NCBI GenBank assembly: GCA_015680685.1
Contig: MNCI01038007.1
Coordinates: 154,494-214,768 of the forward strand
Length of the DNA stretch: 60,275 nt
Direction of reading: 5' to 3'
Source: Gnetum montanum
Lineage: Eukaryota; Streptophyta; Gnetopsida; Gnetales; Gnetaceae
Positions 1 to 10,059 of the stretch are shown here, in pieces. A program made the translations under genes and the position numbers. The notes below the pieces were generated by a model that did no database searches, was not told the DNA's origin, and was given only the letters and a program-made list of their open reading frames with translations. How positions within the stretch are numbered: position 1 is the first letter of the stretch; every line of letters begins with the position of its first letter.

Positions 1-780
1 ATTTACTACTAAAATGCTCTTAAGGCTTTTAAACACAAGCACTTCTATGGAAAAATGTTAACAAAAATTTCTATCGTGCAACAAGAATAATAAGAACAAT
101 CTAAAAATCCCAAAATTACTTGCCAAGGATGATACTATCTAAACTACTAGCTAAAATATTTTAAAAAAATAAAAAATAATAAGCATAACTCACAGGACCA
201 TGACAAAGAGGCTGAAATCTTTTCTTTAGCAAGTCATCTTACAAGCAATCTTTCACACTTTCTTCTTTACAAATGCTCTTCTCCCAAGACTCAAAGTATG
301 TCTCCAAGTGAGAGCCCAAGTGCTAGCTAGTAGCCTTCCAAAGTGTGATGTCAATGTCTTCTCCAAAAGTGTGTATATCAAGTGTCTTCTCTCCCAAAAG
401 TGTCATATTTTTCTCCATTTTTATAGGGTTCAAAGGTGGTTACATAAAATATCTTAGCTAACTTCTCTCCCAAGGGATTTACAACTTACCCATGTAGTTA
501 GGAGATATTTCTAACCAATTTAATTGGGAAGTTATGTAGTTGGGAAGTTGTACATAAAGTTAGGAGGAATTTATGCTAACACTAATATTTGTAAATATTA
601 TAAATATTTTATCATTAATCTTACAATTATTTTATGGGTAGTAAATTATATAATAATGTTTGAAAAATAATGTTTTAAAGCCTTGGAATAATTAAATTAA
701 GAGGTAAGTCTTTCACACTATTAGCGTATGTGACATTGCTGAATTAATCACGAGACCATTTAAAATTTTATTTTTGATGA
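1..780. other. Unassigned AT-rich sequence, possible LTR remnant
   Basis: No coding region is supported. The stretch is AT-rich with short local repeats (AGTGT and TCTCCCAA words at about 290-480, GGGAAGTT words at about 525-550). A minus-strand TATA-like site (reverse complement of TTTTATAGGG) lies near 419-428, which would fit an LTR promoter read on the minus strand. No partner copy is visible in the window, so calling it an LTR is only a guess. Confidence 0.25.
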
Positions 781-1939
781 ATAAAACTGCAACTCTGATT
801 CATCGGCATCAGCCCAAAATATCTCTTGACACCTGTCTTACTGTGCCTTTGTGTCTTTGTTGCTACGTTCTGTGGACTGGTATGTGATATCGAATGCTTC
901 GGCGTTGGGCAAGGCTGCTATTTTCGATTGCAGGTTCTAGGTGCGAATGACATTTGTACCATTTTTCACCGTCTGAAAGTTTGAAATCAGTTCCCAGTTG
1001 TGATTTTGTTTCTTTTTTCAATCTTGTTGTAGCAATTAACCTATTTCTATATTTTCCAAGGGTGCACAACCACGAAATTTGCCGAGTTGTTTGAAAACAG
1101 TGCTGAGGTGGGTAGGGTTTGGTGATGCATAGAACAGTGGCATAGAAACGGATAGGGGTTGGTGGTGAAATCACTCCTAAGCTACTGATGTGGACTTCCG
1201 CGTAGAGCAAGAGCTCAGTGTTGTAGTGGCAGTGCTGGAGAAGAGGGTGGTTTGAAGATGAAGATGGGGTTTGAAAAAAATAAAATTTTGTTTCTATGTG
1301 TGGATGAGGGTTTCAATTTTTTTCTTTCTTACCGCGTCCACTGCAAAGGGGTTTTGTCCCTCAGGGACTTGGTCATGCCCATGACGATGGCATTTTTTTT
1401 TTGCGGTGCTCATCTGTGCTGTGATAAGCACCACGCGGTTGGCGGTTTTGCACTCCCGTTGCTCTGGTGAAAACACGATTTTTCTGGAATGCCGCGATTA
1501 GAAATAGACATAAAGCTTATTTACATCTCCTTCGCCTTCGCTTGTAACTGCACATTCCTTAGGACGATGGAGGCGCTGCTGATTTTTATTTTTATTTTCT
1601 AATTTTTGCAAGGCAGGAATGACCATCGAGAATTAGAGTTTCAAACATTATCTTAGGACCAAATATAAAACTGAACTTAACAATAGGGATTTTTAATTTG
1701 GGACCTTTCCAAAAAGAATTTTTCAGAGAACGTTCTTCACCAATGCTTTTCAAGTAAATAATATAATTCCTTGTTTGCTATTGTACTATCTTCCAATCTC
1801 CAATAAGGTATAATTTGGCACTTTAATTTTGTATCAAGGAGGCCTCAACATCATTTTATTTAACACCCATCAACCCATAACCTTAAAGCTGTAAATTTAC
1901 TTCTAAATTTACAACCATAGATTGTTCCAATTTTTAATA
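781..1939. other. Intergenic sequence without recognised gene
   Basis: Short open frames on both strands (for example 863-1210 minus and 1252-1470 plus) show no recognisable domain and overlap one another, so I do not call them genes. The part from about 1,620 to 1,939 lies just downstream of the E0 integrase and may be its 3' untranslated region or an eroded LTR, but no polypurine tract or LTR end is evident. Confidence 0.4.
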
Positions 1940-2330
1940 AAATATTCCAACTATTTCATGGAATGGCCAAATGTGCCAACAGTAAGGTAATCAATGACAA
2001 CAATAATATAAGCTTTTCCATTGGACATTGGTGTAATTGGTCCCATAAAATCAATTCCCTAAATTTCAAAGGGTTCTAAATGTTGAATCCATTGTTCCAG
2101 ACTCTCAATTCTAGTAGTCATCCCCCCATCATGTTGACAATGCTCACAAGATTGAATGAAATGATGGGAATCTTGGAATAATGTAGGCCAATAATATCCT
2201 GCAAGTAAGATCTTAATGGTTGTTCATCTCCTGGTGTAATGACCCCCACAAGGACCCTCATGAGCATCATGGAGGACTCATAGTTGATATACATTGGGAA
2301 CACACCATCAATCCAAGACATCAGGACATG
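1940..2330 (-). pseudogene. E0 integrase, N-terminal zinc finger and start of core
   Basis: Read on the minus strand with frameshifts, the sequence gives a HEGPCGGH block (plus strand about 2,234-2,275), a GYYWPTLF block, the SCEHCQ cysteine pair (about 2,120-2,155) and then GIDFMGPITP (about 2,040-2,070) with a following VVIDYLT. This is the HHCC finger and first catalytic Asp region of a gypsy integrase, which inserts element cDNA into the host chromosome. The rest of the core and the C-terminal domain are not recognisable below about 1,940, so the gene is truncated. It lies directly after the RNase H of the same element. Confidence 0.75.
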
Positions 2331-2479
2331 CTTTGTAAAGTTTTCCATTGATTTCCATAAAATACTTGGCTCAGTGAAGAAACTATTGTTTCTTTTTAGC
2401 GTCAAACCCTTGTGGTGTTTTTTGTGTAAGGAGATAGGTGAGAATACTACTATACCAATTTTTCTTCATGGTTAATTAA

Positions 2480-2930
2480 TTATTCACTACACCTACAAAG
2501 AGGAGTTCATCTACAAAATAATTAGAAATTGGATACTCATCCTCTTTATTGTCCCATCACAATCGAGATAAATGATCAGCAACTACATTCTTGGTGCCTT
2601 TACGATCGATCATCGCAAGATTGAACTCTTGTAAGATTACAAGCCATTATATGATGTGAGGGCTTACCATTGGTTTATTCATTAGGAACCTTATTACACT
2701 ATGATCCGTGTGTATGAATACCTTATAGCCCAACACATAGTGCTTAACTTTTTCTAGTGCAAACACTACAACCATTAATTCTTTCTCTGTTGTACTGTAG
2801 TTAAGTTGTGCACCAGCGATACTTCTACTTGCATAGTGGATGTAATAAGGAAATTTTTGATCATCTAACTATGTAAGTATAGCCCCTAAAGCATAGTTGG
2901 ACATGTCAGTCATTATGTGGAATGCCTAGA
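2480..2930 (-). pseudogene. E0 RNase H
   Basis: The minus strand reads through YYIHYASRSI, a YSTTEKELMVVVFALEKV block (catalytic Glu region), a FIHTDHSVIRFLMNKP block (catalytic Asp region) and ends with GTKNVVADHLSRL followed by EDEYPI. This order is the standard gypsy RNase H, which degrades the RNA strand of the RNA-DNA hybrid during reverse transcription. Scattered stops interrupt the frame, including one after HII and one after the SRL block. It sits between RT and integrase, as expected for a gypsy pol. Confidence 0.8.
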
Positions 2931-2989
2931 CCAGTTAGGAGCTTGTAGGATAGGTGTTTCTATTCACTTCTATTTTAAAGTTTGGAAAG

Positions 2990-4203
2990 CTAGTTTGCAT
3001 TCCCTGGTCCATTTGAAAGGTACATCCTTTTTTTTTAGTTTAACCAATGGTTTTACAACCTTTGAAAAGTTCTCAATAAACCTTTTGTAGTAGCTAGTGT
3101 GTCCAAGGAATGACCAGATATATTTTACAGTTTCTAGTTGATGGGTAATTCCTTTAATAACTTAGATCTTTTCGAGGTCTACCTCTATCCTTGTTCATGA
3201 AATTTTATGCCTAGTACAATGCCTTCTTGGACCATCAAATGGCTATTTTTCCAGTTAAGCCTTAAATTGATTTCTACACATCATTTTAATACTTTCTCTA
3301 ACTGGTCCAAGGCTTGATCAAAGTTTTCTCTGTAAGTGGAGAAGTCATTCATGAAGACCTCCACACCATTTCCTATCTGCTACTGGAATATGCTTAGAAC
3401 TAATTGTTGAAATGTTGTAGGGGCATTGCATAAGCTAAACAACCTTTGTTTGTATGCAAATGTTCCCCAAGGATTGATGAACATAGTATTGGCTTGGCCT
3501 TCTAGGGCTATTTGTATTTGGTTGTACCCACTGTACCCATCCAAAAAACTATAGTAGTGATGCCCTGCGATGGTGTCTAAGACTTGGTCAATGAATGGAA
3601 ATAGAAAGTGGTCCTTGAATGTTGCCATGTTTAGTAGCCTGAAATCTATGCACACCCTCCATTTGCCTTCCTTTTTGGGCACTATAACTAAGGGGAAAAC
3701 CCATTCACTATCAACAATGTGGTAGATGAACTCAGTTTTAGAAGTTTTTCAATTTCTTCCTTAACTACTTGCTTCAGCTTTGGGTTCAATCACCTCTACG
3801 GTTGTCTTCAAGGCTTCATGGAGGGGTCGATGTAAATCCTATGTTGGCATATCCTAGGATCTATTACAATTAATTTAGGATATGACCAAGTGAAGGCTTT
3901 TGACCATTTATTTATCACTGTCAGCAGTCTTTCTTTTTGTTGAGGAGCAAGCTTCACATTAATAATTATCGATATTCTATTTTTAAGAAATGTGTATTCT
4001 ATACTAATGGGAAATGGTTTTAGCTCAAGGAACTCTTCTGTAAACTCATCAGGGATTTCCATATTTTCCCAGTTAATATTTTCAAGGTTAAGACTTGAAA
4101 GTTGGCAATGGACTTGCTCTAATGTGTCTATGCTATCGATGTAAGCACAACTCAAGCCCTTAGTTGGTTCCATGCATATAGTTGAATAGCTGGTTCCATG
4201 CAT
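2990..4203 (-). pseudogene. E0 reverse transcriptase with N-terminal linker
   Basis: The minus strand encodes a linker (SKAFTWSYPKL, DPRICQHRIYID; about 4,203-3,808) and then RT blocks VIVPKKEGKWRVCIDFRLLN, FIDQVLDTIAG, SFLDGYSGYNQI, WGTFAYKQRLF and LCNAPTTFQQLV (3,690-3,380). The catalytic box near 3,330-3,350 reads VFMNDF where active elements have a D-D pair, so the first Asp appears changed to Asn. The following RLNWKNSHLMVQEGIVLG block is intact. At least one frameshift separates the linker from the RT core. The product would have copied element RNA into DNA in cytoplasmic particles. It is inactive as it stands. Confidence 0.85.
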
Positions 4204-4348
4204 ATAGTTGAACTACTTTCTTAATCATCTATCAGCTACTAGGTGCCTTCCTGTCTTGTGGCTGCTACATATAGACATCTTTGTATATTAGTTACTTATG
4301 CACATTGGTTGCATGTAGGAAATGTTAACATTGTACAAACCATTACTT

Positions 4349-4673
4349 CTACACATAATTATACCATGTGTTATTGTATGCGATGCATAGAACTTTCTTC
4401 TTCTTGATCTTTCCAAATGTATTTTCCTTTGATATTTCTAGGGAAAGATCATAGATTCCTAGGTGCACATCAATTGTTTGTAGCCATGCTCTTCCCATTA
4501 TGATTGGGAAGTCCCCCTTACCATTTTTCACATGAATCACTAGGAAGTTGGCTAGATATGATGACCCAGAAACAATGGTAATAATTTCCTCCACTAGTCC
4601 CAATGGGATAGTGATGGACTGGTTAGCCACCTCTAAATGAATGTTACTCTTTTTAGCAGAGGAAATTTCTAGG
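4349..4673 (-). pseudogene. E0 aspartic protease, C-terminal part (cut by E1)
   Basis: The minus strand gives NQSITIPLGLVEEI, SSYLANFLVIHV and FPIIMGRAWLQTIDVHLGIY. The last is the ILGRPWL-type flap and C-terminal block of a retropepsin. The N-terminal half, with the active-site motif, is found 17.8 kb away at about 22.5-22.6 kb. The break coincides exactly with the start of the E1 3' LTR at 4,674. In the intact ancestor this enzyme would have cleaved the Gag-Pol polyprotein. Confidence 0.8.
4669..4673. repeat. E1 target-site duplication, left copy
   Basis: CTAGG immediately precedes the TG of the E1 LTR. The right copy at 22,498-22,502 reads CCAGG. Five bases is the usual gypsy duplication size, and the single C/T difference fits later decay. 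Confidence 0.7.
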
Positions 4674-6739
4674 TGTACTATCCGAAATCATCGGTGTAAG
4701 GCCGGAGGAAAACAAATGCCGAAAGATCTCAAGAGAGATACAGATGACCCTGCCTTCGTGTGAGGGCAAGCTAGAAAAAAAATGAAGGTAGGGTGCCTTG
4801 GATGGTTTGCATGCAAATCAACCAAGGATTTTCCCAAACGTAAGCTAAGGCTAGTGCTGGGGTTATCATCACAAAATAAAAAATGAAGAGCATAATGCAA
4901 CGAAACGTAAACATGAATATAGCATGCAAACATAAATAAAATATGCAGAAACGTGCAATAAAATGGAATAACACAAACAATGAACTAGAATAGCACAACG
5001 GAAGAAAAAAATGAAACTGTATTATATTAATTAACAAAATGTGCACCGGTCAAAACGTAGTTGCAAGTTTGGATTCCAAGTTAGACGTTAAGCTCCAATG
5101 CGTGGTGTTTGTAGGCCCTGGGAATCATGTGCGTTTAGGCTCAGGATTGCTGGTTTTCTTTTCCAAATTTTTTCCAACCCTATTTATGTCAATGAATAGG
5201 GTATTTATACATTTTGCTAGGCTCAGAAGTAGAATTTATGAATGAGGTCAACGATTGTGAGATGAGCGAAAAATGGATCGTGTGACAGGTGTACATAGGT
5301 AGACTACATTCTAGACTGGATACACTGTATCTTATAATATTTTTTGGCTTACACAAGCTAGCTTATGCCCATGTAAAATTTGTAGCATAAGATCTTGACA
5401 AGCTCAAAAATGTGAAAAATTTACAATGACTGATAATGTACAACAAGAGCATTTGTTTCCGGCTGGCTTGAAATTTCTGAATTTGTGACCTGGCTACTAC
5501 TGGAAATGTTTTGCTTCACCAAGGTCACTAGTGTGGGTTGATCTTATCCTAGCATGCCCTCAACATGCGTCTAAAGTGCTTTTTCTTGGTCATGACTAGT
5601 GCTCTGGCTGGGCTAATGCTGCCAGTGTGACCTTAGCGTGACCTTAGCATGACCTCGACATGCATGACCAAAAATGATACATTTTGTGTCAAAATTCCAC
5701 CTTTAGGACTTGTTTTTGAAGTGTAACTGCTACCTGACCTAGAGGGAATCCTATATGTTTGATTTGAGCCTATCTATGCTTGGATTTTGGGCCACTTTGG
5801 GCAGCTCATGCTAGGCTCACGTTGTCAGCGTGACCTCAACATGACCAATTGACACATTTTGAGCTAAATTTTGACCTCTGATGCCTATTCTTTGAAGTGC
5901 AACTACTGCCTACTCTCTAGGGTGGCCTAGATGCTAAATTTGAGTTTGTTCTTGTGTTTATTTGAGCCACTTTTAATAGGTTACACTGGGGCTCATGCTA
6001 TTAGCGTAACCTCAGTGTGACCAAGTTAAAATGTCGTGTTTCATGCCCGAATTGTGATTTTCTGGAGCCTGTGAACAAGTAGAACTATTGCCTATCCTTG
6101 GGGGTTGAGTTGATGCTGAAAATTGTGCTTGGAACTACTTGATTTAACCTTTTTTTTTGTCACACTGGGCTCACACTGTCAGCGTGACCCTAGTGTGATC
6201 CCAGCATGACCTGGGCGTGAGTAAACAAATCATGTGATTTTGAGCTTAAGCTTCAAGGTTCTAAAGGCCATGAACTACAATGAACATCAGTGAAGCTCAA
6301 GGGGAGCCCGCGTGCTAGAATTTAGACTATTTAGACTTGGTTTTAGGGCTATAAAAGTTGGTCATGTTGTACTCATGTTGTACTCATGCTAGGTAGCGTG
6401 ACCTCAGCGTGAGTAGCAAGATTTCTACGATTCTAACTTGAAATATTGGGTTCTAGATGTTGAAACTTAGAGTAGTCATCAATGGACCTTGAGGGGACCT
6501 TGCCCGTTCAAATTAGGACCATTTTGACCTAATTTGGAAGCTGTCAGTGTTGGTCATGTTGAGGGCAAGCTAGCTTGACAACATGAGCAAGTTGGCTTCA
6601 ACAAGTTGAGTGTGGGCAAGCTAGCTTGACAAGTTGAGTGTGAGTTCCATGCCTTAGTTAAATTTTTGCCTCCCAAAACTAAAGAGCCTTTGAATTATTC
6701 TCAATTTGAAGTGTTGAGCTGAAATTTTTTGGTGTGTCA
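4674..6739 (-). repeat. E1 3' LTR
   Basis: It begins TGTACTATCC and ends GGTGTGTCA on the plus strand and is homologous over its full length to 20,389-22,497. Read on the minus strand, U3 runs from 6,739 to about 5,210, followed by a TATA box and a roughly 500-base R/U5 region. R/U5 is the part best conserved among all Tat LTRs in the window. U3 is filled with AGCGTGACC, AGCGTGAGT and CAAGCTAGCTTGAC words. Confidence 0.92.
5202..5209 (-). promoter_or_regulatory. LTR TATA box (E1 3' LTR)
   Basis: The minus strand reads TATAAATA within GTATAAATACCC. The same box occurs at the equivalent place in the other Tat LTRs (20,918; 37,753; 40,310; 49,469 on the plus strand; 58,384), always between the word-repeat U3 and the conserved R/U5. 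This supports it as the RNA polymerase II promoter of the family. Confidence 0.75.
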
Positions 6740-6752
6740 TTGGTCCCTCTTT
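6740..6752 (-). other. E1 polypurine tract
   Basis: The minus strand reads AAAGAGGGACCAA immediately before the 3' LTR. The same position holds AAAGAGGAGCCAA in E5 (58,864-58,876) and AGAAAGGGACCAT in E3 (42,028-42,040). It would prime plus-strand DNA synthesis. Confidence 0.85.
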
Positions 6753-7195
6753 ATTGACGTCTAGAGGAATCTACCTAAGAGGCATTGAAAAAGAAGTACA
6801 AAAAACCATGAACACCCAAGTACCAAGCATTATTTGTTGGCCCTTGGCTAGATTTCATTGCATTGTGTTCAAAAGTACATTGGATTGAGGAAAATTTAGT
6901 TTAAGGAAAGAAGGTTGTAACTGGGGGATTAGGGATTGATCAAAGGGTGTCATTGTTTGAACTACTGGAGAGAGATGCTCTCATGTGAACAAATCATTTT
7001 TTGGTCATTTTCAACAGCCAATATATAGCATACTTGGAACCAAAGCATAGGAGGTACGTTCTTTGGAGAAACGGGGCCCTTGTGTCATGTTTAAGGGAGC
7101 CTGTTGTAAACAGCCAAAGCCACGCAATGATGTGCAACATGATCATTTGAGGCATGAGTGTTTTTCCAAGATAATTTCCTTCTCACCTAGGGCTT

Positions 7196-7430
7196 CTATG
7201 AGAAGACCCAATGGTCTTTAGTCCATGATGTCCATGGGGTCATGAAGACCTTTTCTGGGCATTTTGCTCTTTGATCTTTTTGTTCTTTTTCTTTATCATT
7301 TGGTTTCTTCTTTTCTTTTGTTTTTGCTTTTTGTTTTCTTATTTTCTTTTTGTGTTCTTTTTGGTCTTTTTGAAATAATTTTCTTTCAAGGTTGTGCTCA
7401 TGCTTATGCGCTTGCATTTGTATCATGTAT
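7196..7430 (-). repeat. Conserved purine-rich tract in E1 3' UTR
   Basis: On the minus strand this is a long A/G-rich run that happens to translate as a Lys-rich peptide. E5 has a similar tract at the same distance from its 3' LTR (59,405-59,515). The two are alike in composition and position but not convincingly in protein sequence, so I treat it as a nucleotide-level feature of the 3' untranslated region rather than a gene. The surrounding 6.75-7.7 kb is also homologous to 58.86-59.8 kb. Confidence 0.55.
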
Positions 7431-7934
7431 CGTGTATTGTGTTTTGCGTTGCAACTACTTTGAGAATCGCAGTGTGCAATAGTGTATCAAGAGCTTCAGG
7501 TGAGTAGGATACCATGTATCCAGGGGATGCAGTTGAATAGGATAAGGGGGCATGATGGGAAATAGGGAATGCATCAGAAGTTGGAAATGTACTTATGATT
7601 AGATTGATTAGCCCAGTTGCGAGCATCAAGAAGAATGTGATACCTTGTCGTCATGATGAAGTGTATGTATACACAAATGCCTCAAGTATTTCATCCTACA
7701 AACAAAACTCCAAGGGGATAAGAAAATAAAAAATGATTCAGTTAGATAAAAACTTTAAACTTGAATGTAGCCGATGGAATGGAGCCATCATGTGCAGTTT
7801 CAAGGTAAACAAAATCTTGAATAGCATCAGTTTCATTCAGGTCTATGTGACAAATCAAGCAGTAGTTTTTTTTTTGGTGAGCACGTATAGCCAACTGTAG
7901 TAGCATGTCTTTTCAAATGATGCCAGGTTGTTAA

Positions 7935-8260
7935 TGATGTCACCAGTTTGTAGTTTTAGTAGACTGTTATGAATTAGTTTCATGTCATAAGCCTTTGGAC
8001 GTTGCTAGTTTATCGTTGTAGCCGACAGTGCAATGCTAGTTTATAGTTGTGGCGGACAATGAAGAGGCAAGCTAGTTTATAGTCTTAGTGGACTCTAATG
8101 GACAAGTGTGGAAGTTTAGTGTCATACTGGATAGAGCTCTGTGGTGTCAGTTTACTGTCATGACGCCAAGACATTTTGTGGTGTTAGTTTTAAGTCATAA
8201 CTATAGGACTTTTTTGTGGTATCAATTTTAGGTCATGATTCCAGGACCGATACATACCTT
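7935..8260 (-). repeat. Boundary-repeat array between integrase and 3' LTR (E1)
   Basis: About nine units, 30-45 bases apart, share the plus-strand core AGTTTATxGTCxTAGxGGAC, for example at 8,008, 8,036 and 8,073. They become looser (AGTTTTAAGTCATAAC) towards the integrase stop. The array matches E5 at 60,010-60,275 and is related to E3 at 42,320-42,690. Variable tandem repeats downstream of pol are known in Tat-lineage elements. Confidence 0.8.
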
Positions 8261-8267
8261 AAGCTCA

Positions 8268-9440
8268 TCAGACATAGAATGGTTTCAGGTACACATGATT
8301 TGTAGGATTGACAAACTTTTTTCCATCCATGTCGGTGAGTTTGAATGCCCCTGCCTTGATGACTAAGTAAGGCCCTTCCCAGTTAGCTGAGAATTTGTCT
8401 GAGTGTTCATGGACCACCTTGAGAACTAGGTCACCTTCCTTGATTATCTACTTATGTGGATCGTGTTGATGACGTTGTTGTTGTTGTCTCTAGTACCATT
8501 CGATTTGATCAAGCGCTCATACCCTTTCTTCCTCCATCGAGTCAAGCTCAACGATGCGTAGCTCGTTGTTCTAGCTTTCATCAAGGAGGCTAGAGAGCAT
8601 TATCTACAATGAGGGAACCTGTAACTCCAAAGGTAACACAACTTCAGATCCATATACAAGGCTATATGGTGTTTTACCTATGTACGTTCAATGCATTGTT
8701 CAGTATGCCCATAATGCATAGATTAACTGCTTGTGCCATCGTCTCTTTCTTTGATTCAAAATATTTTTGAGCATCATGATGATCATTTTATTCATAGACT
8801 CCACTTGACCATTTCTCTATGGGTATTAGGGTGATGAAAATGAGTGTTTAATACCTAGGCTTTCATAGAAGCTTTTAGAATCCGTACTCTGAACTATGGT
8901 CCATTATCGGTAACTATGGTCATCGGGATACCAAAGCGGGTCACGATGTTTCCTAATATGAAATTGCAAACATGTTTAGACATAGTTTTCCTAAGTGGAA
9001 TAGCTTCTACCCATTTTTTAAAATATTTAGTTTTGATAATGATGAAGCTATGTCTTACTGAAGATGATGGTGTTATCCACCCAATGATGTCTAATCCCCA
9101 TTTTTGGAATGGCCATGTGATTTGTGCAGTATGCAACTCATTAGGCAGCACATGTATTAGGTTATCGTGCCTTTGGAAAATGTTACATTTTCATGTGTGG
9201 CCAATAATAGCCCAAACGTCTAATTTTTGTTGTCATTGCTTTGGGTGCTATATGCCCTCCACAAAGTCCTTCGTGAACATGTTCCATGATTGTTTGGTCG
9301 TCGACGCTACTGACGCACATCAACAGGATGCCTTCATAGGATCTGCAACACAATTTATCTCCTATTAATGCATATTGCCGAGAGCATTTTCGCACTATTT
9401 GCTTTTGGGAACTTGTCAAATATTGTGCCGATTTGCCTTG
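8268..9440 (-). pseudogene. E1 integrase
   Basis: Minus-strand blocks in order: HVHEGLCGGH (zinc-finger histidines) and RRLGYYWPHM; then WPFQKWGLDIIGWI (first Asp), KWVEAIPLR, FGIPMTIVTDNG (second Asp), LGIKHSFSS and a NGQVES block (Glu region); then a C-terminal region with GDLVLKV, FSANWEGPYLV and a last LKPFYV before a TGA at 8,268-8,270. The product would join element cDNA to chromosomal DNA in the nucleus. Stops and frameshifts break it after the VTDNG block. It follows the second RNase H and precedes the boundary-repeat array. Confidence 0.85.
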
Positions 9441-9462
9441 TTGAAAATACTCTTTTATGTCA

Positions 9463-9990
9463 TCATACCATTATTGCTTGTGTAGTGCTAACAGACGCTA
9501 TGGGTATTTCGTCGAGAGCGTTGGTTATAGGTTTGGCACAATTTGTTATAGAGGTAGGAAACACATGGAACATCTCAAGTGTCATGTTCAAGGCTAGTGT
9601 AGCAAGTGCATCGACAATGGTATTTTCGTTCCTAGAAATATGTTGCACATCTACGTTGATCAATTTTTTTAGAAAGTGTTTAGTCAGGTCATAGTATGGT
9701 TGAAAATGAGAAGCTTTGCATACATAAACCTTTGTGAATTGATTGATTACTAATTGTGAGTCACCTTGAACTACAAGATGTGTGATTTCCAAAGTTAGTG
9801 CTACTATAAGACCTCTAAGAAGACCTTCTTACTCTACCACGTTGTTCGTACAAGGGAAGGTTAGTCGATAGGAAAAGGGTCGAATTTCTCTAGAGGGATA
9901 TGTTATGATGGCTGCAGCACTTCCTCCTCGGGAAGTTGAAGCTCCATCAAAGTAAAGGATTACATCATAGCTATCAAGCATAGTGTTGAT
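9463..9990 (-). pseudogene. E1 second RNase H (archaeal-type, Tat lineage)
   Basis: The minus strand reads ILYFDGASTS (first Asp), REIRPFSYRLTFPCTNNVVE (Glu region), THLVVQGDSQLVINQF (second Asp), VCKASHFQPYYDL and ISRNENTIVDALATLAL (last Asp). These are the four acidic sites of an archaeal-type RNase H, present in addition to the normal gypsy RNase H upstream. Plant Tat elements are known to have acquired this domain. One in-frame stop falls inside the NNVVE region, while the segment 9,792-9,463 is open. A homologous copy lies in E3 at about 43.86-44.26 kb. Confidence 0.85.
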
Positions 9991-10059
9991 GCTGTTAACG
10001 CTTTCATCAGGGAATTTGGGATTGATTGTTGCTTGATCTTGTGTTAGTTAAGCGATCAA

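Noticed and set aside
863-1476. Overlapping ORFs on both strands near 0.9-1.5 kb as host genes
   Set aside because: No recognisable domain, no splice pattern and mutual overlap; chance open frames are as likely.
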